Shown one piece after another: positions 7,938 through 16,597 of a stretch of 64,000 nt of DNA. Numbering within the stretch: the stretch's first letter is position 1; each line of letters starts with the position of its first letter. The notes under the pieces are model-generated. The model had not been told where the DNA came from. It was given only the letters and a program-made list of their open reading frames with translations, and searched no databases. Source of the stretch: Kaustia mangrovi (GTDB taxonomy: Bacteria > Pseudomonadota > Alphaproteobacteria > Rhizobiales > Im1). The position numbers and the translations under genes were made by a program. Where the stretch lies: the NCBI RefSeq assembly GCF_015482775.1, contig NZ_CP058214.1:2718501-2782500 (forward strand), written 5' to 3'.

Positions 7938-10226
7938 ATGCCGACAGTCCACGAGATGTTCCCCATGAAGGTCCTGGTCGTCGACGGCGAGCTCGGACGG
8001 CCGACCGCGGCGGGACGCGCGCTGGAGGAGATGAGGAAGGCGTTCGAGGCGCGCGGCGTGGAGGTGGTCGGCTCCACGGGCAGGGAGGATGCCTGCGCGA
8101 TCGCCGGCTCCGATGCGGCGATCCAGTGCGCCATGGTCGACTGGGATCTCGGCGACGACGACCATGCGGGCGCCCGGGAGGTTCTGGCGGAGATCCGCGC
8201 CAATAACGGCCGCATGCCGGTTTTCCTGCTGGCCGACCGGACCGCGGCCTCCGCGGTGCCGTCGGCCATCATGGAGCAGGCCGACGACTTCATCTGGCTT
8301 CTGGAGGACACGCCGGAATTCGTCACCGGCCGCGTCGTGGCGGCCATGCGCCGCTATCAGGAACAGATCCTGCCGCCCATGTTCCAGGCGCTGATCGACT
8401 TCTCCAATGTCTACGAATATTCCTGGCACACGCCGGGGCATACGGGCGGCACGGCCTTCCTCAAATCGCCGGCTGGCCGCGCCTTCTTCTCCTATTTCGG
8501 CGAGCACATGCTGCGCTCCGACCTGTCGATCTCGGTCGGCGAGCTCGGTTCGCTGCTCGACCATTCCGGGCCCATAGGCGCCGGCGAGAGATACGCCGCG
8601 CGCGTCTTCGGTGCCGACCGCACCTATTACGTCACCAACGGCACCTCCACCTCCAACCGGGTCGTGGTCATGGCGGCGGTGACGCGCGGCGAGACCGCGC
8701 TGTGCGACCGCAATTGCCACAAGTCCATCGAGCACGCCATGACGCTTTCCGGCGCGGTGCCGACCTATCTGGTGCCGACCCGCAACCATCTGGGCATCAT
8801 CGGCCCGGTCCTGCCGGAGCATCTCACCGCGGAGGCGATCCGCGACGCGGTGGCCGCCAATCCGCTGGCCGGCGGCGGGACGGACCCGGCGCCGAAGCTC
8901 TCCATCCTCACCAACTCGACCTATGACGGGCTGTGCTACAACATTGCGCGGGTCGAGGAGCTGCTCGGCCAGTCCGTCGACCGCATGCTGTTCGACGAGG
9001 CGTGGTACGGCTATGCGCGCTTCAATCCGATCTACAGGGGCCGCTTCGCCATGCATGGCGAGCGCTCGGGCACGCCCGAGCCCGGCGCGCCGACCGTGTT
9101 CGCCACCCAGTCGACCCACAAGCTGCTCGCCGCCCTGTCGCAGGCCTCCATGATCCATGTGCGCGACGGCCGCCAGCCGATCCCCCATGACCGCTTCAAC
9201 GAGGCGTTCATGATGCACGCCTCCACCTCGCCGCAATATGCCATCATCGCCTCCAACGACGTCAGCGCGGCGATGATGGACGGGCCGGGCGGGCAGGCGC
9301 TCACCGACGAATCGATCCACGAGGCCATCGCCTTCCGGCAGATGGTCGCCCGGCTCCATGCCGAGTTCGCCGGGCGCGGCGACTGGTTCTTCGATATCTG
9401 GCAGCCGCCGGCGGTCGCCGGCGACGACGGACGCGACATTCCGTTCCACGAGGCCCCGGCCGACAGGTTGGCCGGCGACCCGGACTGCTGGATGCTCGCT
9501 CCGGGCGCGGACTGGCACGGCTTCGGCGCGCTGGACGAGGGTTACTGCATGCTCGACCCCATCAAGGTCACGCTGGTCACGCCCGGCGCGGCCGGCGGCG
9601 GCGGGGACGAGGTGCGGATCCCGGCGCCGGTCCTGTCGTCCTATCTCGATGCGAACGGCATCGAGCCGGAGAAGACGGCGACCTTCTCCATCCTCTTCCT
9701 GTTCTCGCTCGGCATCACCAAGGGCAAATGGGGCACGCTGGTCAACGCGCTGCTCAGGTTCAAGCAGGATTACGACGCCAACGCGCCGCTCGCCCATGTG
9801 CTGCCGCAGCTCGCGGAGGGCCATCCCGGACGCTACGGCGCGATGGGGCTCAGGGATCTGTGCCACGAAATGTGCGACGCCATGCAGGAGCTTTCCATGG
9901 CGGACACGTTGGAGAGGGCCTTCTCGACCCTGCCCGAGCCGGTGGCGACCCCGGTCGCGGCCTATGAGCGGCTGGTCCGCGACGAGGTGGAGAGCGTGCC
10001 GCTCGCGCAGATGGCGAACCGGACCGTGGCGACGGGCATCGTGCCCTATCCGCCGGGCATCCCGCTCCTGATGCCGGGCGAGGCGACGGGACCGGCGGAC
10101 GGGGCGGCGCTCGCCTACCTCTCCGCGCTGGAGGCCTTCGACGCGCGGTTCCCGGGCTTCGAGCACGACACCCATGGGATCGAGGCGATAGACGGCAAGT
10201 ATCACGCGCTTTGCCTCGTGGATTAG
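7938..10226 (+). CDS. Orn/Lys/Arg decarboxylase (PLP-dependent, fold type I)
   Basis: Inducible-type basic amino acid decarboxylase, 762 aa, close to the usual roughly 750 residues of enterobacterial AdiA/CadA/SpeF. It releases CO2 and consumes a proton to make agmatine, cadaverine or putrescine. Domains in order are an N-terminal receiver-like wing (KVLVVDGE, MVDWDLGDDD), the PLP domain with HTPGHTGG, the Asp of FDEAWYGY and the PLP lysine in STHKLLAALSQ, then the C-terminal domain. ATG 7938 is chosen over the in-frame ATG 7929 because AGGGAG sits 9 bp upstream of it. Ornithine or arginine is the likely substrate given arcA/arcB downstream. A bulged hairpin (10262-10298, no T tract) follows before arcA. 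Confidence 0.88.
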   Translation: MPTVHEMFPMKVLVVDGELGRPTAAGRALEEMRKAFEARGVEVVGSTGREDACAIAGSDAAIQCAMVDWDLGDDDHAGAREVLAEIRANNGRMPVFLLADRTAASAVPSAIMEQADDFIWLLEDTPEFVTGRVVAAMRRYQEQILPPMFQALIDFSNVYEYSWHTPGHTGGTAFLKSPAGRAFFSYFGEHMLRSDLSISVGELGSLLDHSGPIGAGERYAARVFGADRTYYVTNGTSTSNRVVVMAAVTRGETALCDRNCHKSIEHAMTLSGAVPTYLVPTRNHLGIIGPVLPEHLTAEAIRDAVAANPLAGGGTDPAPKLSILTNSTYDGLCYNIARVEELLGQSVDRMLFDEAWYGYARFNPIYRGRFAMHGERSGTPEPGAPTVFATQSTHKLLAALSQASMIHVRDGRQPIPHDRFNEAFMMHASTSPQYAIIASNDVSAAMMDGPGGQALTDESIHEAIAFRQMVARLHAEFAGRGDWFFDIWQPPAVAGDDGRDIPFHEAPADRLAGDPDCWMLAPGADWHGFGALDEGYCMLDPIKVTLVTPGAAGGGGDEVRIPAPVLSSYLDANGIEPEKTATFSILFLFSLGITKGKWGTLVNALLRFKQDYDANAPLAHVLPQLAEGHPGRYGAMGLRDLCHEMCDAMQELSMADTLERAFSTLPEPVATPVAAYERLVRDEVESVPLAQMANRTVATGIVPYPPGIPLLMPGEATGPADGAALAYLSALEAFDARFPGFEHDTHGIEAIDGKYHALCLVD

Positions 10227-10354
10227 GCCGGTCCGCACTCGACCGGTCCCGAATTGGCGGGGCCCCCTGTCTCGCGTCCGGTCGGGCGCGAGGGGGCTCC
10301 GGGAAGGTTGCAGCCGGCACGCGTCGGCATGAATGACAGGGATGGAACGACCCG

Positions 10355-11581
10355 ATGAACATGGATAACCCGATGCCGGCACTCGGCGTGCACTCCGAGG
10401 TGGGCCGGCTGCGCGAGGTCATGGTCCACCGCCCCGACCTCAGCCTGAGGCGGCTGACGCCCGACAATTGCCATGCCCTCCTGTTCGACGACGTGCTGTG
10501 GGTCAAGCGGGCGCGCCAGGAACACGACATCTTCGTCGATGCGCTCAGGGAGCGCGGCGTCGTCGTGCAGCAGTTCGGCGAGCTTCTGGCGGAGACGATG
10601 GCCGAGCCGGAGGGGCGCAAATGGCTACTCGACCGGCGGATGGTCGGTGCGGCGAGCCGTCTGGAGGCGACCGGCGAGGTCCGCGCCTGGCTGGAGGAGA
10701 TGCCGGCGCGCGACCTGGCGAGGGTCCTTGTCGGCGGCGTGGCGCGCGCCGAGCTTCCCTTCGAGCCGAGCTGGCTTGCGGGGCTGACGCTCGCGCCGGA
10801 GGACTTCGTGCTGCCGCCGCTGCCCAACCAGCTCTTCACCCGCGACAGTTCCGAATGGATCTATGGCTGCGCCAATGTGAGCTCCATGTTCTGGCAGGCC
10901 CGGCGCCCGGAGACGCTCAATGTCGAGGCGGTCTACCGGTTCCATCCGCGTTTCCGCTCCGCCGGTTTCACGCTGTTTTCGGAGCCCGACGGCCCGACGC
11001 TGGAGGGCGGCGACGTCATGCCGGTCGGCGGCGGCGTGGTGCTCGTCGGCATGGGCGAGCGCACCACGCCGGAGGCGGTCAGCCGGCTGGCCGTGCGGCT
11101 GTTCGAGGCGGGCGAGGCGAGCCATGTGATCGCCGCGCTCATGCCGCGCGACCGCAGCTTCATGCATCTCGATACGGTCTTCACCTTCTGCGACCGCGAT
11201 CTCGTCACCGTCTATCCGCCGGTCGTGGATCGGCTGCGCACCTTCTCTCTGCGTCCCGGCGACGGGGAGGACGGGCTCGACGTGCGCGAGGAGACGGGCC
11301 CGTTCACCGACGTGGTCGCGGAGGCCATGGGGCTGAAGGCACTGCGGATCGTGGCGACCGGCGGCGACACCTACGAGGCCGAGCGCGAGCAGTGGGACGA
11401 CGGCAACAACGTCATCGCGGTCGAGCCGGGCGTGGTCGTCGCCTATAACCGCAATGTCTATACCAACACGCTTCTCAGGCGCGCGGGCGTCGAGGTCGTC
11501 ACGATCGACGGCTCCGAGCTCAGCCGGGGGCGCGGCGGCGGGCACTGCATGACCTGCCCCCTCGCCCGCGACCCTCTTTGA
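10355..11581 (+). CDS. arcA: Arginine deiminase
   Basis: Cytosolic enzyme converting arginine to citrulline and ammonia, the first step of the arginine deiminase pathway. 408 aa, normal length. Diagnostic residues are LFTRDSS, the EGGD substrate loop, HLDTVFT with the catalytic His, and the nucleophilic Cys in [10 protein letters not shown] near the C-terminus. It lies 128 bp after the decarboxylase and 111 bp before arcB on the same strand, so the three probably form one transcription unit under the upstream FNR-type box. Confidence 0.96.
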   Translation: MNMDNPMPALGVHSEVGRLREVMVHRPDLSLRRLTPDNCHALLFDDVLWVKRARQEHDIFVDALRERGVVVQQFGELLAETMAEPEGRKWLLDRRMVGAASRLEATGEVRAWLEEMPARDLARVLVGGVARAELPFEPSWLAGLTLAPEDFVLPPLPNQLFTRDSSEWIYGCANVSSMFWQARRPETLNVEAVYRFHPRFRSAGFTLFSEPDGPTLEGGDVMPVGGGVVLVGMGERTTPEAVSRLAVRLFEAGEASHVIAALMPRDRSFMHLDTVFTFCDRDLVTVYPPVVDRLRTFSLRPGDGEDGLDVREETGPFTDVVAEAMGLKALRIVATGGDTYEAEREQWDDGNNVIAVEPGVVVAYNRNVYTNTLLRRAGVEVVTIDGSELSRGRGGGHCMTCPLARDPL

Positions 11582-11599
11582 GAGTGTCCTGAATCGGCG

Positions 11600-11645
11600 C
11601 CGGCCCGCTCCCTCGCTCGACCGGCCGGGTGGGGGAGCGGGCCGG
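11600..11645 (+). other. Strong inverted repeat between arcA and arcB
   Basis: A perfect 13-bp inverted repeat, CCGGCCCGCTCCC (11600-11612) and GGGAGCGGGCCGG (11633-11645), encloses a 20-nt loop. No T tract follows in the forward direction, so it is not a standard terminator for arcA. It may stabilise the upstream mRNA or partly attenuate transcription into arcB. Confidence 0.6.
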
Positions 11646-11692
11646 TAGGCCGGTCGACTATCGCTATATCGTGCAATCGATGGAGACGGACC

Positions 11693-12694
11693 ATGCCTCT
11701 CAACCTCCATGGGCGCAGCGTTCTCACGCTCGACGAGTTCAAGCCCGACGAGATCCGCTTCCTGCTCCGGCTCGCGGCGGAGCTGAAGATGGCCAAGATC
11801 GGCGGCTACGAGCAGGCGCGGCTGAAGCGCAAGAACATCGCGCTCATCTTCGAGAAGGATTCCACGCGCACGCGCAGCGGCTTCGAGGTTGCCGCCTACG
11901 ACCAGGGCGCGCATATCACCTTCATCGGGCCCTCCGGCAGCCATATTGGCCACAAGGAGTCCATCAAGGACACCGCGCGCGTGCTCGGCCGGGTCTATGA
12001 CGCCATCGAGTATCGCGGCTTCGGCCAGGAGGCGGTCGACACGCTCGCCGCCTATGCCGGCGTGCCGGTCTATAACGGCCTCACCGACCAGTCGCATCCG
12101 ACCCAGATTCTCGCCGACTTCATGACCATGCGAGAATATACCCACAAGCATCTCTCCGACGTCGTCGTCACCTTCCTGGGAGAGGGACGCGACAATGTCG
12201 CCTGCTCGCTGGCGCTCGGGGCCATGAAGATGGGCATGGACATGCGCATCGCCTCGCCGCGCTCGCTGTGGCCCGACGACAAGCTCGTCCGGCATTTCCA
12301 CCGGATCGCCGGCCAGACCGGCGCGCGCTTCACCCTGACGGAGGATGTGGAGGAGGCGGTGAAGGATGCCGATTTCCTCTACACCGATGTCTGGGTGTCG
12401 ATGGGCGAGGAGGAGAAGGTGTGGGCGGAGCGCATAGAGCTCCTCACCCCCTATCGCGTGACCAAGGCCGTCATGGATGCCGCCGGCAATCCCTTCGTGA
12501 AGTTCATGCACTGCCTGCCCGCCTTCCACAATACGGAGACGGCGGTCGGCGCCGATATCGCCAAGCGGTTCGGGATCGACTGCATGGAGGTGACCGAGGA
12601 GGTGTTCGAATCGCAGGCCTCCATCGTCTTCGACCAGGCGGAGAACCGCATGCACTCCATCAAGGCCATCCTCGTCGCCACCATAGGGGGCTGA
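11693..12694 (+). CDS. arcB: Ornithine carbamoyltransferase (catabolic context)
   Basis: It interconverts citrulline plus phosphate with ornithine plus carbamoyl phosphate. 333 aa. Visible motifs are the carbamoyl-phosphate site [21 protein letters not shown], and the ornithine/catalytic HCLPAF loop. Being downstream of arcA, and not in an arginine biosynthesis operon, points to the catabolic ArcB role. No carbamate kinase gene follows, so the fate of carbamoyl phosphate is not explained by this locus. Confidence 0.94.
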   Translation: MPLNLHGRSVLTLDEFKPDEIRFLLRLAAELKMAKIGGYEQARLKRKNIALIFEKDSTRTRSGFEVAAYDQGAHITFIGPSGSHIGHKESIKDTARVLGRVYDAIEYRGFGQEAVDTLAAYAGVPVYNGLTDQSHPTQILADFMTMREYTHKHLSDVVVTFLGEGRDNVACSLALGAMKMGMDMRIASPRSLWPDDKLVRHFHRIAGQTGARFTLTEDVEEAVKDADFLYTDVWVSMGEEEKVWAERIELLTPYRVTKAVMDAAGNPFVKFMHCLPAFHNTETAVGADIAKRFGIDCMEVTEEVFESQASIVFDQAENRMHSIKAILVATIGG

Positions 12695-12890
12695 TCGCGA
12701 GGAGGACCGCCTGTGCGGCGCCTTGCGGGCCCATGACGGGCCCGGTTCCCGCCTCGCACCTCTTGTGCGGGGCGGCCCGATCGGCCACGGTAGCCGGAGG
12801 TTGTCCGCCGCCCCGGCATGGCGGCTGGCGGGCATGGCCCGACCTGCAGGCACCGCACCGGATGCCGTGGACCCACGGGGGAGAACCATC

Positions 12891-13295
12891 ATGAAACGGG
12901 TATTTCTGGCCGCAGCGCTCACCGTCGCCACACTGCCGGCCGCCCATGCGGCCGGCTGCGACGACGCGCAGGACCAGGCGACCATGACCGAATGCGCCGC
13001 CAAGTCCCTCAAGGCGTCGGACGCGGAGCTGAACAAGCTCTACAAGGAGATCAGGGGCCGGTTGGCGGACGACGCCGACACCAGGAAACTGCTCGTTTCC
13101 GCACAGCGCGCCTGGATCGCCTATCGCGATGCGGAATGCAACTTCTCGGCATCCGGCGTTGCCGGCGGCAGCATCTACCCCATGATGCAGGCCATGTGCC
13201 TCGACACGCTGACGCAGCGCCGCGTTGAGGATTTCAAGCAATATCTGAACTGCGAGGAAGGCGACCTGAGCTGCCCCGTGCCGCCCGGCGGCTGA
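12891..13295 (+). CDS. LprI-like (DUF1311) secreted protein
   Basis: 134 aa with a clean signal peptide (AALTVATLPAAHAAGC). The mature part has the LprI-type pattern: CDDAQDQATMTECA at the start, a Lys-rich helix, then RAWIAYRDAEC, with paired cysteines throughout. Family members include an inhibitor of host lysozyme; the general role is periplasmic and poorly known. ATG 12891 follows GGGGGAG. It stands alone 196 bp after arcB. Confidence 0.8.
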   Translation: MKRVFLAAALTVATLPAAHAAGCDDAQDQATMTECAAKSLKASDAELNKLYKEIRGRLADDADTRKLLVSAQRAWIAYRDAECNFSASGVAGGSIYPMMQAMCLDTLTQRRVEDFKQYLNCEEGDLSCPVPPGG

Positions 13296-13696
13296 TCGCC
13301 GGCGCGGTCCTGCGTGCGGCGCGCGTTCCTTTCCGGTCGCCGAACGATGCGGGCCCGCACAGGCCGCAGGACGGAACGCGTATGCCCAGGGATGCTGCCG
13401 ACACGGTCATGGATCTCTATCAGGAGAACGCCGCCTCGTGGATCGCACGGCGCGGGCGTGTGGCTGGCCCGAAAGCTGCCCGATACCGGCCAGGGGCGCA
13501 AAGCCGAGGCCTGAATTGCTGCAATACGGCGCGCAAGCCGAGCCGGGACGCAGCGGCCTTCCAAGAGAAGCCTGCGACGGGAAAGGGCAAATGCCCTGAC
13601 GGTCTGCGTCGCGAAGGAGTGGCGCGCTTGGTGCGCAACATGGGTCGCGCAGATCACTCCTGGGCCCCGTACAAGCGAGATGAAACGCGCGTTGCT
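13296..13696. other. Region without a confident gene; possible methyltransferase remnant
   Basis: 401 bp. A plus-strand frame from 13382 begins with DTVMDLYQENAASW, which resembles the N-terminus of small class I SAM methyltransferases, but the similarity disappears after about 25 codons and the reading frame becomes non-protein-like. It may be a decayed fragment. I see no RNA gene or terminator I would defend. Confidence 0.35.
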
Positions 13697-14377
13697 CTAA
13701 CCAAACCCTATGGGACTTTGTGCATTCGTGGCTAGTATTACACTTCGCGCGGGCGCGATATCCAAGGCAACACTCATTTTCTTCTTTGCAGTCACCGTCC
13801 TTGGTTGCTGAAGCAGCCCGTTATTCACATATGAAAAGCGAAACGGCTCAGATACATGATAATAATCCGGGCCCACGTCATAGCCCGGCAGGGGCGAGGA
13901 CGTCGGAACTACGTGCACACCCGGCAACGGTTCTCCCGCCTGATCAAGCAGAGTGACAAATAAGCCTGGTGCCATTGTGGCACCATGAACATATTTCCCG
14001 TACACGTAACGGACAGGCGACGTGGCATCGACAGAAACAAGCGTCGTGATTTGGGCGGTCAGTGTGGATTGGGTCATCCACACATATAGCTCATGCTCGA
14101 AGTGGCAAATATATGCTCCATCCTTCTTGCGAAGGAGGGTGCGCACGCCAGTATCGGAGAACTTTATCCGAGTATTGCCGTTCGAATCGATAATCGAATC
14201 GACGCGATCAAGCGCCATCTCGACTGGCTGGTACTCGACAACTACCGACGAAGACGCCGCCTCAAACCCCCCTACCATTTCGCCCCCCGAGATTATAAGC
14301 GCACTATCCTCACGGCCATCAGGGTCCGGGAAATCCAATCTCAGGTCAATGGTCAGTTCCAGCCGATTGTATGACAC
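13697..14377 (-). CDS. Hypothetical protein with Ig/carboxypeptidase-regulatory-like segment
   Basis: 226 aa, not recognised. No signal peptide is visible. The N-terminal half (LTIDLRLDFPDPDG, GNTRIKFSDTG) looks beta-rich. A central part resembles a carboxypeptidase-regulatory or transthyretin-like fold (PGLFVTLLDQAGEPLPGVHV), a type of domain seen in surface or structural proteins. It is more AT-rich than the host genes to its left. It lies just left of a degraded prophage, so it could be part of an older insertion. No function is proposed. Confidence 0.6.
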   Translation of the reverse strand: MSYNRLELTIDLRLDFPDPDGREDSALIISGGEMVGGFEAASSSVVVEYQPVEMALDRVDSIIDSNGNTRIKFSDTGVRTLLRKKDGAYICHFEHELYVWMTQSTLTAQITTLVSVDATSPVRYVYGKYVHGATMAPGLFVTLLDQAGEPLPGVHVVPTSSPLPGYDVGPDYYHVSEPFRFSYVNNGLLQQPRTVTAKKKMSVALDIAPARSVILATNAQSPIGFG

Positions 14378-14491
14378 ACCGTGTGAAGGCGGCGGGTTTG
14401 GGGATGATGACTTGGGAGGTCTTGTCGGGTGTATTTTGGCTCCATAGGATGGTTGTCTTCATCCCCCACACCGCGACCTGAGACAGGCATC

Positions 14492-14851
14492 ATGAAATCG
14501 ACCGCCTCTGTTTTTTTCGTTCTGGCGATCTCGCTTCCTCTGGCACTCGGCGCATGCGCATCGCGGCAACCCGACACGACGCTTCCCCCGTCGATCACTC
14601 AGGACGCCACATTCATGTCCTGGTTGGCAGGACTGGACAATGCCGTCGATCAGGATCCGAAATATCGGCGGATCCCGCTGGATAGCCCTGCGCAGACAAA
14701 CGAATTTGCCGCGCACCTGCACGATCTGTATCGGGGGCGGACCAGTGAGGCCGAGTTCAGGTCCTGGGTCAATTCGCGGTATCCCGGCCACGCCTACGAA
14801 CAGAACGTCATCATCCGGTACCTCGACCAATATGGGCCCCGGCGTAGCTGA
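14492..14851 (+). CDS. Small predicted lipoprotein
   Basis: 119 aa. It has a lipoprotein signal peptide ending in LGAC, then a mostly helical mature domain with DNAVDQDPKYRRIPLDS and a C-terminal RYLDQYGP segment. ATG 14492 is used because it begins the signal peptide; an upstream in-frame ATG would bury it. It ends 20 bp before recognisable prophage debris. Function unknown. Confidence 0.6.
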   Translation: MKSTASVFFVLAISLPLALGACASRQPDTTLPPSITQDATFMSWLAGLDNAVDQDPKYRRIPLDSPAQTNEFAAHLHDLYRGRTSEAEFRSWVNSRYPGHAYEQNVIIRYLDQYGPRRS

Positions 14852-14869
14852 ATCGGCAGATAGCGACAG

Positions 14870-15089
14870 GTGGATGCTGGCCTCGGCCTCAAGGCAGATA
14901 TGGCGCGGCGAGCATTTCCCGGAGCCAGGCTTCCGACGCCGGGTCGTGATTGGCATCCGCATGGCGGACAGCGCGACAGCCAAGATGGAGACTGTCGTGG
15001 AAGCGGATCTTGCAAAACAGGCAGGGGAAAAACCCGCGAAGAAGTGGCGCGCCGGGGAGGATTCGAACCCCCGACCCCCAGATTCGTAG
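14870..15089. pseudogene. Scar of an older prophage: DUF4406, metallophosphoesterase and integrase fragments
   Basis: Three fused fragments match genes of the resident prophage. Positions 14883-14905 match 30101-30123 (minus strand, ICLEA of the DUF4406 protein). Positions 14902-14960 match 31131-31190 (minus strand, ANHDP-SEAWLRE of the metallophosphoesterase). Positions 14961-15089 match the last 47 codons of the integrase at 58270-58410 (plus strand), including the att core. They are diverged from the resident copies but in the same relative order, so they come from a related, largely deleted prophage that used the same tRNA. Confidence 0.85.
15043..15089. repeat. attL core (47-bp direct repeat)
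   Basis: Identical to 58364-58410. It contains the 3' part of tRNA-Arg from the anticodon loop to the CCA end. Similarity continues leftward only through the older integrase remnant. The first differing base to the right (15090 versus 58411) marks the edge of the core. Confidence 0.93.
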
Positions 15090-15192
15090 ATAGGCGCTGA
15101 GCGTTGATTCCATTGGAACCGCTTGCAAAACGGGCGGTTGGTTGGGTCAATGGAATCAAGGGGTTAGAGGGGAGATGCAAACGTGGATTGGA

Positions 15193-16046
15193 TCAACGCT
15201 TGTGGCCATTGTTTGAATATGGCCGATTCGGCAGTGGTAAGATGTAGCCCAAGCCATGGCGCCAAAAGAATTCGTCACCAAGTACCCAGTGGTAGAGATT
15301 GGCGTAAACGAAGTCAGGATGAATCTTTACCCCAGTACCGCCGATCCTACCATTGCTCGCTCGAAGAATCTGTTTAACCGAGGGGAATATCGGCCCCGCG
15401 TACCTCTCGTGTCCGGCAACCACTGCTGTAGTGATCGACACAACCAAGTCTGCAATTTGCAGCAGGCGCGAGTTCGGAAACGGCATTGTCAGAACATTCG
15501 TCGCGAACCCGTCAAAGGCACTATAATCCGTCCCCTGTTCCGCGATTTCCACGCAGTTTGCTAGAAGGTGGTCCTCATCAACTCTCCCCCCGATGGTCTA
15601 GCTACAACGACCAACCCCCATTCACGATTTGTCAACGAGGCATTAAATCGTTCGAGTGCCATTACAAGCGCGTCCATTTCATGGTCACCTGCATTTCCGG
15701 TAGCCATTCGGTATGTCGTGTCCGCGATACACACTTGGCCGATAGCACCGTGGTCGCGTGCCAATTCCAAGGCTCGATGCAGGAATTCCTGACGCCGCTC
15801 TTCCACCAAGTTTTCACGCATCCAATGATCCCTGCTTGGTGACCACTTGAAAACCGCACGTGCGGGGAAGTTAAAATCGTCACATAAATCATCAAGCGCT
15901 TGTTCTAGCGGGCGTACTCCATCCTCATCGATGGATATTCCACCAACGGCCACAAGACTGCGCATTCGTTCGCGGGCGCAATTCCTTTGTCGTGCATCAT
16001 CCAGGAATAAGAGTCGCATAGGCGATACTGGTGTAGAATTCTCCAA
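15193..16046 (-). pseudogene. DUF3800 domain protein, frameshifted
   Basis: Two adjacent frames together make one DUF3800 protein. The N-terminal part starts MRLLFLDDA with LVAVGGIS. The C-terminal part contains SRLLQIADLVV and IGGTGVKIHPDF, then ANLYHWVLGD, typical of the family. The frame breaks at a run of six C (15586-15591); seven would join RPSGG to a frame running through DEDHLLANC into the second half without a stop. DUF3800 proteins have an RNase H-like fold and unknown function, and often occur on mobile elements near defence genes. This is either a true single-base deletion or a homopolymer sequencing error. Confidence 0.75.
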
Positions 16047-16079
16047 AATGGCTTTGGTCGAAAATATCTCTGATCGCCC

Positions 16080-16571
16080 TCAAAACCCACACCAATGCCG
16101 CCGCCTCTCCCGCCACGCGTCCGGCCCCGGCCGCCACTCGACCGCCAGGCCCTCGCTCATGAGCGTGCGCCCGACGCCCTCACCGTCGACCATGAGCCAA
16201 ACGAGCCGACGGTCGTACCGATCCACGTCGCCGCTATCGACAATCTCGACGGTGCCCGCGGACGCCACGAGCTGGCGTAGCCGGTCACGCGCCTGATAGC
16301 CGCGCGCGGCTTCGGCCTTGCAACGCGGCTTGGATATCTCTGGCGTGTCGATATCGAGCAGGCGCATGCGCTGGCCGTCCACAGTGATGGTGTCGCCGTC
16401 ATAGACATGGATCCGGCTTGCCGTGATCAGCGCGCCCTTGCGCGTTCCGCCGGCATGCTCGCGCACCGCGGCCACCAAATCCTTGCCCGCATCGTCCGGG
16501 AGGCGTGGCACGAAGAACAGCGCCGCGAGGCCGAGAACCACGGCAATGGACAGCAATCGGCTGTATGGCAT
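16080..16571 (-). CDS. Staphylococcal-nuclease-like (thermonuclease) protein
   Basis: 163 aa. An N-terminal hydrophobic anchor or signal (about residues 5-22) is followed by an SNase fold. It shows IHVYDGDTITVDGQ with the metal-binding Asp, RLLDIDTPE with Arg and Asp, a central Cys-containing KPRCKAEA, and DRYDRRL with the second catalytic Arg. The expected activity is Ca-dependent cleavage of DNA or RNA outside the cytoplasm. ATG 16571 (MPYSRLL) begins the hydrophobic segment. It is the last gene of a three-gene minus-strand cargo unit with SRAP and a small hypothetical gene. Confidence 0.85.
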   Translation of the reverse strand: MPYSRLLSIAVVLGLAALFFVPRLPDDAGKDLVAAVREHAGGTRKGALITASRIHVYDGDTITVDGQRMRLLDIDTPEISKPRCKAEAARGYQARDRLRQLVASAGTVEIVDSGDVDRYDRRLVWLMVDGEGVGRTLMSEGLAVEWRPGPDAWRERRRHWCGF

Positions 16572-16597
16572 GCGCGAGCCCCCAATCGCCCCTTGGC

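Noticed and set aside
7902..10382. 826-codon minus-strand frame opposite the decarboxylase
   Set aside because: Antisense shadow with no motif.
10625..13036. 803-codon minus-strand frame across arcA and arcB
   Set aside because: It spans two well identified genes on the other strand; shadow of GC-rich codon bias.
13382..13735. Small frame starting like a methyltransferase
   Set aside because: Similarity limited to about 25 residues followed by random-looking sequence; kept only as a possible remnant in the region note.
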